64,000 bases of DNA from positions 237,942,609 through 238,006,608 of the forward strand of contig CP136061.1 in the NCBI GenBank assembly GCA_032622095.1. The letters run 5' to 3'. A model generated the notes under the pieces. It had not been told where the DNA came from. It did not search any database and worked only from the letters and a program-made list of their open reading frames with translations. The stretch comes from Siphonodentalium dalli. Taxonomy: Eukaryota; Mollusca; Scaphopoda; Gadilida; Siphonodentaliidae. Shown piece after piece: positions 20,001 to 32,500 of this stretch. Within the stretch, counting starts at the first letter, position 1; each line of letters starts with the position of its first letter. The translations under genes and the position numbers were made by a program.

Positions 20001-23000
20001 GCATTTTAATGCATTTTACAGAGCCTGGTCTTTCAGTCCAATGAATATCTCATGCTTGATGTGGCTATTCTTGCTGCTGATGCTTTCTTTCACTTACATC
20101 AGCCAAAAAAATAGTAAGATTTTTCATAAAAAATGCCAATTTTTCAAGGTATTTTCAAAAAATTTCAAGGTGGTAATAGTCACATGATGATGCAAATGAC
20201 CCATAACATGGGCATGTCAACGACACATATATCAATTGTTATAAGAACCTAATTTAACAAGTATTTTGGATTTTATAGCCAGTGATATACAGATATATAT
20301 CATAAAAGTGTGTCATTTCCACTGGTGGGTATGGTCATTTGAAGGTTAATAGCACTAAAACTTGGACACATTTAAGAAAATGCTTCAGCAATTCAAAGAG
20401 AGCATATCTTTATTCAACTAATTCAATATACACCCACATCCAGTTATCTTGGATCACCCTTGCAGACCTGAAAATGTCATATTTTATTCTTCAATGTGCT
20501 GATAAAGTCATGCGCTTGATGCTCAGCTGATCAGATCTGGACTCAATGACCTCACATCACCAGAAGTTCTCTCATGGAAAGAATATTGAACAGTCTTCCA
20601 TAGCTGATCCATGTATGCAACACCAGACCCCTAAAACTGAGTGAAAATGGGGCCTGAACATGACTGGTGGTGGAAAATTGTGCTTTTTTGATGAATAATT
20701 TGTTAAAGGGGGTGGGGTTAAATTGTGTGTGATAAATAAAGAACCACAGAAGTGATATTGTTTTTGAACACATTTTTTCCATTGATGGGTAATTCTGAAG
20801 AAATGTAGGGAGTTACAATTATTCCGCGAAAAAGCGGGCTATCGCTTTAGGTTACACTGGTGTAAATAAGGTTCCGAGTGACATCTAGCGGATGCGGGAG
20901 GAATATATAGGAGAGAATAAAATAGACACTGGGCCCTGATTGGTCAATAGCCTTGTGTGATTTTCACATAAAAAAATCATCACACCTCTTCCCTATGATT
21001 TCCCATAGGTAAAATAACCATTGGCACAGGAATTAACCCTTTGTAGTGAAGTTTGAATTTTTTGGTGTGGTCTAAAATATGACTGTATTTTTTTATGCGG
21101 TTCTGACACTAGTTACGAAAACATAAGATTTAAAGGCGAATTCCCTGCTAGACAGACATGATTTTTTTGTGTAAAAAGTTTCCCAAAATGTCAATTTTTA
21201 AGATTTAAAGAAAATTTTGGACCCAACATTTATATTGCCAACACTATACGCTAAAACGTTAGCACTGAGGCCTATGGAAAACATTTACACCAGTGTAACC
21301 TAAAGGGAAAAAGTAGCTTTTTATCATTTTTGATTCCTGGGAGTCACTTTAAAGCATTTTAATGCATTTTACAGAGCCTGGTCTTTCAGTCCAATGAATA
21401 TCTCATGCTTGATGTGGCTATTCTTGCTGCTGATGCTTTCTTTCACTTACATCAGCCAAAAAAATAGTAAGATTTTTCATAAAAAATGCCAATTTTTCAA
21501 GGTATTTTCAAAAAATTTCAAGGTGGTAATAGTCACATGATGATGCAAATGACCCATAACATGGGCATGTCAACGACACATATATCAATTGTTATAAGAA
21601 CCTAATTTAACAAGTATTTTGGATTTTATAGCCAGTGATATACAGATATATATCATAAAAGTGTGTCATTTCCACTGGTGGGTATGGTCATTTGAAGGTT
21701 AATAGCACTAAAACTTGGACACATTTAAGAAAATGCTTCAGCAATTCAAAGAGAGCATATCTTTATTCAACTAATTCAATATACACCCACATCCAGTTAT
21801 CTTGGATCACCCTTGCAGACCTGAAAATGTCATATTTTATTCTTCAATGTGCTGATAAAGTCATGCGCTTGATGCTCAGCTGATCAGATCTGGACTCAAT
21901 GACCTCACATCACCAGAAGTTCTCTCATGGAAAGAATATTGAACAGTCTTCCATAGCTGATCCATGTATGCAACACCAGACCCCTAAAACTGAGTGAAAA
22001 TGGGGCCTGAACATGACTGGTGGTGGAAAATTGTGCTTTTTTGATGAATAATTTGTTAAAGGGGGTGGGGTTAAATTGTGTGTGATAAATAAAGAACCAC
22101 AGAAGTGATATTGTTTTTGAACACATTTTTTCCATTGATGGGTAATTCTGAAGAAATGTAGGGAGTTACAATTATTCCGCGAAAAAGCGGGCTATCGCTT
22201 TAGGTTACACTGGTGTAAATAAGGTTCCGAGTGACATCTAGCGGATGCGGGAGGAATATATAGGAGAGAATAAAATAGACACTGGGCCCTGATTGGTCAA
22301 TAGCCTTGTGTGATTTTCACATAAAAAAATCATCACACCTCTTCCCTATGATTTCCCATAGGTAAAATAACCATTGGCACAGGAATTAACCCTTTGTAGT
22401 GAAGTTTGAATTTTTTGGTGTGGTCTAAAATATGACTGTATTTTTTTATGCGGTTCTGACACTAGTTACGAAAACATAAGATTTAAAGGCGAATTCCCTG
22501 CTAGACAGACATGATTTTTTTGTGTAAAAAGTTTCCCAAAATGTCAATTTTTAAGATTTAAAGAAAATTTTGGACCCAACATTTATATTGCCAACACTAT
22601 ACGCTAAAACGTTAGCACTGAGGCCTATGGAAAACATTTACACCAGTGTAACCTAAAGGGAAAAAGTAGCTTTTTATCATTTTTGATTCCTGGGAGTCAC
22701 TTTAAAGCATTTTAATGCATTTTACAGAGCCTGGTCTTTCAGTCCAATGAATATCTCATGCTTGATGTGGCTATTCTTGCTGCTGATGCTTTCTTTCACT
22801 TACATCAGCCAAAAAAATAGTAAGATTTTTCATAAAAAATGCCAATTTTTCAAGGTATTTTCAAAAAATTTCAAGGTGGTAATAGTCACATGATGATGCA
22901 AATGACCCATAACATGGGCATGTCAACGACACATATATCAATTGTTATAAGAACCTAATTTAACAAGTATTTTGGATTTTATAGCCAGTGATATACAGAT

Positions 23001-24006
23001 ATATATCATAAAAGTGTGTCATTTCCACTGGTGGGTATGGTCATTTGAAGGTTAATAGCACTAAAACTTGGACACATTTAAGAAAATGCTTCAGCAATTC
23101 AAAGAGAGCATATCTTTATTCAACTAATTCAATATACACCCACATCCAGTTATCTTGGATCACCCTTGCAGACCTGAAAATGTCATATTTTATTCTTCAA
23201 TGTGCTGATAAAGTCATGCGCTTGATGCTCAGCTGATCAGATCTGGACTCAATGACCTCACATCACCAGAAGTTCTCTCATGGAAAGAATATTGAACAGT
23301 CTTCCATAGCTGATCCATGTATGCAACACCAGACCCCTAAAACTGAGTGAAAATGGGGCCTGAACATGACTGGTGGTGGAAAATTGTGCTTTTTTGATGA
23401 ATAATTTGTTAAAGGGGGTGGGGTTAAATTGTGTGTGATAAATAAAGAACCACAGAAGTGATATTGTTTTTGAACACATTTTTTCCATTGATGGGTAATT
23501 CTGAAGAAATGTAGGGAGTTACAATTATTCCGCGAAAAAGCGGGCTATCGCTTTAGGTTACACTGGTGTAAATAAGGTTCCGAGTGACATCTAGCGGATG
23601 CGGGAGGAATATATAGGAGAGAATAAAATAGACACTGGGCCCTGATTGGTCAATAGCCTTGTGTGATTTTCACATAAAAAAATCATCACACCTCTTCCCT
23701 ATGATTTCCCATAGGTAAAATAACCATTGGCACAGGAATTAACCCTTTGTAGTGAAGTTTGAATTTTTTGGTGTGGTCTAAAATATGACTGTATTTTTTT
23801 ATGCGGTTCTGACACTAGTTACGAAAACATAAGATTTAAAGGCGAATTCCCTGCTAGACAGACATGATTTTTTTGTGTAAAAAGTTTCCCAAAATGTCAA
23901 TTTTTAAGATTTAAAGAAAATTTTGGACCCAACATTTATATTGCCAACACTATACGCTAAAACGTTAGCACTGAGGCCTATGGAAAACATTTACACCAGT
24001 GTAACC

Positions 24007-24896
24007 TAAAGGGAAAAAGTAGCTTTTTATCATTTTTGATTCCTGGAGCATTTTAATGCATTTTACAGAGCCTGGTCTTTCAGTCCAATGAATATCTCAT
24101 GCTTGATGTGGCTATTCTTGCTGCTGATGCTTTCTTTCACTTACATCAGCCAAAAAAATAGTAAGATTTTTCATAAAAAATGCCAATTTTTCAAGGTATT
24201 TTCAAAAAATTTCAAGGTGGTAATAGTCACATGATGATGCAAATGACCCATAACATGAGCATGTCAACGACACATATATCAATTGTTATAAGAACCTAAT
24301 TTAACAAGTATTTTGGATTTTATAGCCAGTGATATACAGATATATATCATAAAAGTGTGTCATTTCCACTGGTGGGTATGGTCATTTGAAGGTTAATAGC
24401 ACTAAAACTTGGACACATTTAAGAAAATGCTTCAGCAATTCAAAGAGAGCATATCTTTATTCAACTAATTCAATATACACCCACATCCAGTTATCTTGGA
24501 TCACCCTTGCAGACCTGAAAATGTCATATTTTATTCTTCAATGTGCTGATAAAGTCATGCGCTTGATGCTCAGCTGATCAGATCTGGACTCAATGACCTC
24601 ACATCACCAGAAGTTCTCTCATGGAAAGAATATTGAACAGTCTTCCATAGCTGATCCATGTATGCAACACCAGACCCCTAAAACTGAGTGAAAATGGGGC
24701 CTGAACATGACTGGTGGTGGAAAATTGTGCTTTTTTGATGAATAATTTGTTAAAGGGGGTGGGGTTAAATTGTGTGTGATAAATAAAGAACCACAGAAGT
24801 GATATTGTTTTTGAACACATTTTTTCCATTGATGGGTAATTCTGAAGAAATGTAGGGAGTTACAATTATTCCGCGAAAAAGCGGGCTATCGCTTTA
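24007..24896. repeat. Variant core with 12-bp deletion
   Basis: This core lacks 12 bases (GAGTCACTTTAA) between 24046 and 24047 and has A instead of G at 24258. It is the only core in the window with a multi-base deletion and serves as a landmark for aligning reads through the array. Confidence 0.95.
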
Positions 24897-27800
24897 GGTT
24901 ACACTGGTGTAAATAAGGTTCCGAGTGACATCTAGCGGATGCGGGAGGAATATATAGGAGAGAATAAAATAGACACTGGGCCCTGATTGGTCAATAGCCT
25001 TGTGTGATTTTCACATAAAAAAATCATCACACCTCTTCCCTATGATTTCCCATAGGTAAAATAACCATTGGCACAGGAATTAACCCTTTGTAGTGAAGTT
25101 TGAATTTTTTGGTGTGGTCTAAAATATGACTGTATTTTTTTATGCGGTTCTGACACTAGTTACGAAAACATAAGATTTAAAGGCGAATTCCCTGCTAGAC
25201 AGACATGATTTTTTTGTGTAAAAAGTTTCCCAAAATGTCAATTTTTAAGATTTAAAGAAAATTTTGGACCCAACATTTATATTGCCAACACTATACGCTA
25301 AAACGTTAGCACTGAGGCCTATGGAAAACATTTACACCAGTGTAACCTAAAGGGAAAAAGTAGCTTTTTATCATTTTTGATTCCTGGGAGTCACTTTAAA
25401 GCATTTTAATGCATTTTACAGAGCCTGGTCTTTCAGTCCAATGAATATCTCATGCTTGATGTGGCTATTCTTGCTGCTGATGCTTTCTTTCACTTACATC
25501 AGCCAAAAAAATAGTAAGATTTTTCATAAAAAATGCCAATTTTTCAAGGTATTTTCAAAAAATTTCAAGGTGGTAATAGTCACATGATGATGCAAATGAC
25601 CCATAACATGGGCATGTCAACGACACATATATCAATTGTTATAAGAACCTAATTTAACAAGTATTTTGGATTTTATAGCCAGTGATATACAGATATATAT
25701 CATAAAAGTGTGTCATTTCCACTGGTGGGTATGGTCATTTGAAGGTTAATAGCACTAAAACTTGGACACATTTAAGAAAATGCTTCAGCAATTCAAAGAG
25801 AGCATATCTTTATTCAACTAATTCAATATACACCCACATCCAGTTATCTTGGATCACCCTTGCAGACCTGAAAATGTCATATTTTATTCTTCAATGTGCT
25901 GATAAAGTCATGCGCTTGATGCTCAGCTGATCAGATCTGGACTCAATGACCTCACATCACCAGAAGTTCTCTCATGGAAAGAATATTGAACAGTCTTCCA
26001 TAGCTGATCCATGTATGCAACACCAGACCCCTAAAACTGAGTGAAAATGGGGCCTGAACATGACTGGTGGTGGAAAATTGTGCTTTTTTGATGAATAATT
26101 TGTTAAAGGGGGTGGGGTTAAATTGTGTGTGATAAATAAAGAACCACAGAAGTGATATTGTTTTTGAACACATTTTTTCCATTGATGGGTAATTCTGAAG
26201 AAATGTAGGGAGTTACAATTATTCCGCGAAAAAGCGGGCTATCGCTTTAGGTTACACTGGTGTAAATAAGGTTCCGAGTGACATCTAGCGGATGCGGGAG
26301 GAATATATAGGAGAGAATAAAATAGACACTGGGCCCTGATTGGTCAATAGCCTTGTGTGATTTTCACATAAAAAAATCATCACACCTCTTCCCTATGATT
26401 TCCCATAGGTAAAATAACCATTGGCACAGGAATTAACCCTTTGTAGTGAAGTTTGAATTTTTTGGTGTGGTCTAAAATATGACTGTATTTTTTTATGCGG
26501 TTCTGACACTAGTTACGAAAACATAAGATTTAAAGGCGAATTCCCTGCTAGACAGACATGATTTTTTTGTGTAAAAAGTTTCCCAAAATGTCAATTTTTA
26601 AGATTTAAAGAAAATTTTGGACCCAACATTTATATTGCCAACACTATACGCTAAAACGTTAGCACTGAGGCCTATGGAAAACATTTACACCAGTGTAACC
26701 TAAAGGGAAAAAGTAGCTTTTTATCATTTTTGATTCCTGGGAGTCACTTTAAAGCATTTTAATGCATTTTACAGAGCCTGGTCTTTCAGTCCAATGAATA
26801 TCTCATGCTTGATGTGGCTATTCTTGCTGCTGATGCTTTCTTTCACTTACATCAGCCAAAAAAATAGTAAGATTTTTCATAAAAAATGCCAATTTTTCAA
26901 GGTATTTTCAAAAAATTTCAAGGTGGTAATAGTCACATGATGATGCAAATGACCCATAACATGGGCATGTCAACGACACATATATCAATTGTTATAAGAA
27001 CCTAATTTAACAAGTATTTTGGATTTTATAGCCAGTGATATACAGATATATATCATAAAAGTGTGTCATTTCCACTGGTGGGTATGGTCATTTGAAGGTT
27101 AATAGCACTAAAACTTGGACACATTTAAGAAAATGCTTCAGCAATTCAAAGAGAGCATATCTTTATTCAACTAATTCAATATACACCCACATCCAGTTAT
27201 CTTGGATCACCCTTGCAGACCTGAAAATGTCATATTTTATTCTTCAATGTGCTGATAAAGTCATGCGCTTGATGCTCAGCTGATCAGATCTGGACTCAAT
27301 GACCTCACATCACCAGAAGTTCTCTCATGGAAAGAATATTGAACAGTCTTCCATAGCTGATCCATGTATGCAACACCAGACCCCTAAAACTGAGTGAAAA
27401 TGGGGCCTGAACATGACTGGTGGTGGAAAATTGTGCTTTTTTGATGAATAATTTGTTAAAGGGGGTGGGGTTAAATTGTGTGTGATAAATAAAGAACCAC
27501 AGAAGTGATATTGTTTTTGAACACATTTTTTCCATTGATGGGTAATTCTGAAGAAATGTAGGGAGTTACAATTATTCCGCGAAAAAGCGGGCTATCGCTT
27601 TAGGTTACACTGGTGTAAATAAGGTTCCGAGTGACATCTAGCGGATGCGGGAGGAATATATAGGAGAGAATAAAATAGACACTGGGCCCTGATTGGTCAA
27701 TAGCCTTGTGTGATTTTCACATAAAAAAATCATCACACCTCTTCCCTATGATTTCCCATAGGTAAAATAACCATTGGCACAGGAATTAACCCTTTGTAGT

Positions 27801-29255
27801 GAAGTTTGAATTTTTTGGTGTGGTCTAAAATATGACTGTATTTTTTTATGCGGTTCTGACACTAGTTACGAAAACATAAGATTTAAAGGCGAATTCCCTG
27901 CTAGACAGACATGATTTTTTTGTGTAAAAAGTTTCCCAAAATGTCAATTTTTAAGATTTAAAGAAAATTTTGGACCCAACATTTATATTGCCAACACTAT
28001 ACGCTAAAACGTTAGCACTGAGGCCTATGGAAAACATTTACACCAGTGTAACCTAAAGGGAAAAAGTAGCTTTTTATCATTTTTGATTCCTGGGAGTCAC
28101 TTTAAAGCATTTTAATGCATTTTACAGAGCCTGGTCTTTCAGTCCAATGAATATCTCATGCTTGATGTGGCTATTCTTGCTGCTGATGCTTTCTTTCACT
28201 TACATCAGCCAAAAAAATAGTAAGATTTTTCATAAAAAATGCCAATTTTTCAAGGTATTTTCAAAAAATTTCAAGGTGGTAATAGTCACATGATGATGCA
28301 AATGACCCATAACATGGGCATGTCAACGACACATATATCAATTGTTATAAGAACCTAATTTAACAAGTATTTTGGATTTTATAGCCAGTGATATACAGAT
28401 ATATATCATAAAAGTGTGTCATTTCCACTGGTGGGTATGGTCATTTGAAGGTTAATAGCACTAAAACTTGGACACATTTAAGAAAATGCTTCAGCAATTC
28501 AAAGAGAGCATATCTTTATTCAACTAATTCAATATACACCCACATCCAGTTATCTTGGATCACCCTTGCAGACCTGAAAATGTCATATTTTATTCTTCAA
28601 TGTGCTGATAAAGTCATGCGCTTGATGCTCAGCTGATCAGATCTGGACTCAATGACCTCACATCACCAGAAGTTCTCTCATGGAAAGAATATTGAACAGT
28701 CTTCCATAGCTGATCCATGTATGCAACACCAGACCCCTAAAACTGAGTGAAAATGGGGCCTGAACATGACTGGTGGTGGAAAATTGTGCTTTTTTGATGA
28801 ATAATTTGTTAAAGGGGGTGGGGTTAAATTGTGTGTGATAAATAAAGAACCACAGAAGTGATATTGTTTTTGAACACATTTTTTCCATTGATGGGTAATT
28901 CTGAAGAAATGTAGGGAGTTACAATTATTCCGCGAAAAAGCGGGCTATCGCTTTAGGTTACACTGGTGTAAATAAGGTTCCGAGTGACATCTAGCGGATG
29001 CGGGAGGAATATATAGGAGAGAATAAAATAGACACTGGGCCCTGATTGGTCAATAGCCTTGTGTGATTTTCACATAAAAAAATCATCACACCTCTTCCCT
29101 ATGATTTCCCATAGGTAAAATAACCATTGGCACAGGAATTAACCCTTTGTAGTGAAGTTTGAATTTTTTGGTGTGGTCTAAAATATGACTGTATTTTTTT
29201 ATGCGGTTCTGACACTAGTTACGAAAACATAAGATTTAAAGGCGAATTCCCTGCT

Positions 29256-29260
29256 AGACA
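29256..29260 (+). other. Target duplication AGACA, left
   Basis: AGACA precedes the 5' LTR and recurs after the 3' LTR at 34272-34276. The uninterrupted repeat unit has it once. Five bases is the usual duplication for Ty3/gypsy integrases. Confidence 0.97.
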
Positions 29261-29413
29261 TGATAGACTTTGGACTTATACTACGCGTTGTTATGTACCC
29301 TGTTGGTTGAGACCAGATTATTATTGGCTAGAATATATTCCTCTTGTTTGCCAATGCTCGTTGTTACATCAACACAATTCCTCCATAATAAGTTATATTC
29401 ACCAAACATAACA
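29261..29413 (+). repeat. 5' LTR
   Basis: This 153-bp LTR starts TGATAGACTT and ends AAACATAACA (TG...CA ends). It matches the 3' LTR at every base I compared. There is no AATAAA. ATAATAAG near the end is the closest candidate for a polyadenylation signal. No confident TATA box was picked out. Confidence 0.97.
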
Positions 29414-29431
29414 TGGCGTCGTCGACAGGAT
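29414..29431 (+). other. Primer-binding site, tRNA-Ser-like
   Basis: TGGCGTCGTCGACAGGAT begins immediately after the LTR. Its TGG pairs with a tRNA's CCA end, and the rest resembles the complement of animal serine tRNA 3' ends (TGGCG.AGTCGGCAGGAT type). The exact host tRNA is not in the window, so the tRNA identity is inferred. Confidence 0.7.
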
Positions 29432-29540
29432 GTGTAAGCGTTTGAATTATAGGATCGCAAAACCACAGTTTGGTTTATAACAAAGGTTGAATTGACTAAG
29501 ATCGGATAATTTTGTTTGACTCAGAACAAAGGGGCACACG

Positions 29541-32500
29541 ATGGGTGATCCTCCAGATTTCAATTTCGCCACGTCGAGGTTAATGCCAGACAAATTGGAC
29601 ATATCAGTGGACCGAGGTGAAGCTTTCAACATTTGGGCCCAAAGATGGGCGGATTTTGCTCAGCTGTCAAAACTCAATGGTCAACCCGCCGATGTTCAAA
29701 TGGCTATTTTACGGTCATGTCTGGCCAACGATACCCTCAAAGTAGCGATGAATTTGAATTTGTCCGCTGACAAGAAAGATAAACCTCAGGAAGTTGTGAA
29801 AGCATTGCAACGTCACATAATCGGACAGGTTAATGTTGTGATAGAGCGTCGCAATTTTAACATGCGTATGCAACAAGAAGGGGAACAATTCGACGATTTG
29901 TTAACTGACTTACGAGAATTAACAAAAACCTGTGACTTTTGTGAGACATGTCAAGAATCGTTACTGCGAGACCGGATCGTGACTGGTATTCGTGATTCAG
30001 ATACAGTCGAAAAGTTACTAGCGCAGAAGGATCTGAGCTTGGAGCAAGCCATCGATATATGTAGAGCTGACGAGGCTGCAAAGCGTCATTGTCAAGAAAT
30101 TACAAGTGCTGTTGGTGGCCTGGATGTCAATGTCATGTCACAATATCGACGTAAGAAATCTAAATTTTTAAAACCAAGCAAGAAATCGACAGATGCGACT
30201 GATAATGGTGATAGTGCGACTTGCATTCGGTGCACTAAAAAACATTCTGACTCAAGTCGGTGTCCTGCTGCTAACACAAATTGTGCTGTCTGTCGGCAGA
30301 AAGGTCACTGGGCGAAATCAACAATATGTCCCGGTGCATTAGGCAGTCAACATCGACAACAGTTTTCAGCCATCCGATTTGGACAATTGCTTGCTAAAAT
30401 AAATGACCAACGCATGCATGCTAAGTTGAAATATAGGCGGTCCCCAACCATTGACATTGAAGTTGGTGGTGATATTGCCAATGGGTCAATAATAAAAACA
30501 GTACCTGATTCTGGAGCTGAAGGTAGTGCATGTGGACTAGATGTTTTAAATAAACTGAACATCGATATCGCAAATCTTCGACCACCTACCATATCACTGA
30601 AAGCAGCTGACGAACATGAAATCGAACAATTAGGCGAATTTGATGCAGTGCTTAAGTGTGGCTCATCTGAATGCACAGAGACTATACACGTGTTAAATGG
30701 AACCAAAGGCCTCTACATGTCGTGGTTTGCGTCTCGTACACTTGGCATATTACCGAGGGACTATCCTGCCCAATGTGTTAACACAGAGGCATGTTCGACA
30801 TCTTCAAAAAGCATGAAACCCATATCTAAAATACCCGACCATTTGGATGTGAGGTGTGAAAATTCAGTGACCGACCATTCGCATGTGAGGTGCGAAAAAG
30901 CAACTAAAGAACATTTGGACATGAGGTGCGAAAAACCAGGGACCGATCGTTTAGATGTGAGGTGCGAGAAAGCACTGATCGACCATTCAGATGCGAGCTA
31001 TGGAAATCGTATACCGAATAGCGATAATACACCATTTTTCATCGCAAATGGTCCTGAACAACATTCCTCATCTGTGAATCGACAAAGAATCACTGATACT
31101 CACGATAATACACACTTTAACAAACTTCAAGCTGGACTATCTGATATATCGCCCACAGACCATTCGCGTGTGACTACAAAGAATGTCTTAAATGGGTCAC
31201 AGGTAGCCAACATTCGTGATCAGTTGATCAAGGAGTTTCCGAGCGTATTCGATGGAGTGATCAGAACAATGCCAGATGAAGAATTTAAGATAGAAATCGA
31301 GGACAATGCATCGCCAGTTTGTATTAGCGCTCCAAGGACAGTGCCATACGCATATCGCGAAAAGCTTCAGAACAAGCTTGAAGACATGGTACGTGATAAG
31401 ATCATCATCCAGGTCACCGAGCCGACTGAATGGTGTGCGCCAATAGTGGTCGTAACAAAAAAATCGTCTGATGATATCCGAGTTTGCGTTGATTTTACTA
31501 AACTGAACAAATATGTAAAACGTGAGAGGTATAATTCACCATGCCCACAGGAAGCCGTAGCAGACATGGCCGCCTCTAATGCTCGATTTTTTGCATCTCT
31601 TGACTGTTTGAGTGGATATTGGCAATGTCCACTGGCATCAGAATCACAGCATTTGACCACGTTTATCACGCCTTTTGGTAGATTTATGTTCTTGCGTGCA
31701 CCTTTCGGAATATGCTCTATCTCAGAACATTATAACAGACGTATGGATAATGCACTTGCTGGGTTACCTCGATACAGGAAAGTCGTCGATGATTTGATCG
31801 CGTACGACGACACTCTGGCCGATCATGTCACACACGTTCGCCAAATACTTGCAAGATGTAGAGACCGTGGGATATCTCTGAATGCAGACAAGTTTCACGT
31901 TGCTGAACAGGAAATCGATTTCTGTGGATATCGATTAAGTGGATCAGGTTACACAATCAATCCAGAGGTCACAGAATCTATCCGCAATTTCCCTATACCT
32001 AAGAACATTACAGACTTGCGATCGTTCTTCGGACTAGCCAACCAACTCGCTGGTTTCACGGATAAAATCGCCACACATCTTGACAAGTTAAGGCCGTTGT
32101 TAAAGTCACACAATGACTTTGTTTGGAATTCTATACACGACCAGGCTTTTAAGGATTCTCGCATTATGCTTTCAACAGCACCGGTTTTATCCTATTATGA
32201 TCCAAAACGGCCAACATCGCTACATGTTGACGCGAGTCGTTTAAATGGACTAGGATTCGTTCTGTTCCAAAAGGATACCGAAACTGGAAATTGGCATCTG
32301 ATTCAGGCAGGATCGCGTTTCCTGTCAGACGCGGAATCCCGATACGCAATGATCGAGCTTGAGATGCTTGGTGCCGTTTGGGCAGTCCAAAAGTGCCAAA
32401 TTTTTCTTGAAGGCCTCTCGAATTTTGATATTGTTACTGATCATCGACCTTTATTGCCAATCATGAACAGTTATCATTTATCGGACATAGACAATCCCCG

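Larger units (their letters stand above)
12732..29260 (+). repeat. Array block 1: all junctions filled
   Basis: Twelve cores, each preceded by a 451-bp element, repeat with a 1353-bp period (one is 1341 because of a 12-bp deletion). Elements start at 12732, 14085, 15438, 16791, 18144, 19497, 20850, 22203, 23556, 24897, 26250 and 27603. A thirteenth at 28956 is cut by the retrotransposon. No empty junction occurs here. Confidence 0.97.

Noticed and set aside
29281-29466. Short minus-strand frame over the 5' LTR
   Set aside because: It lies across the LTR, primer-binding site and leader on the antisense strand and has no domain.
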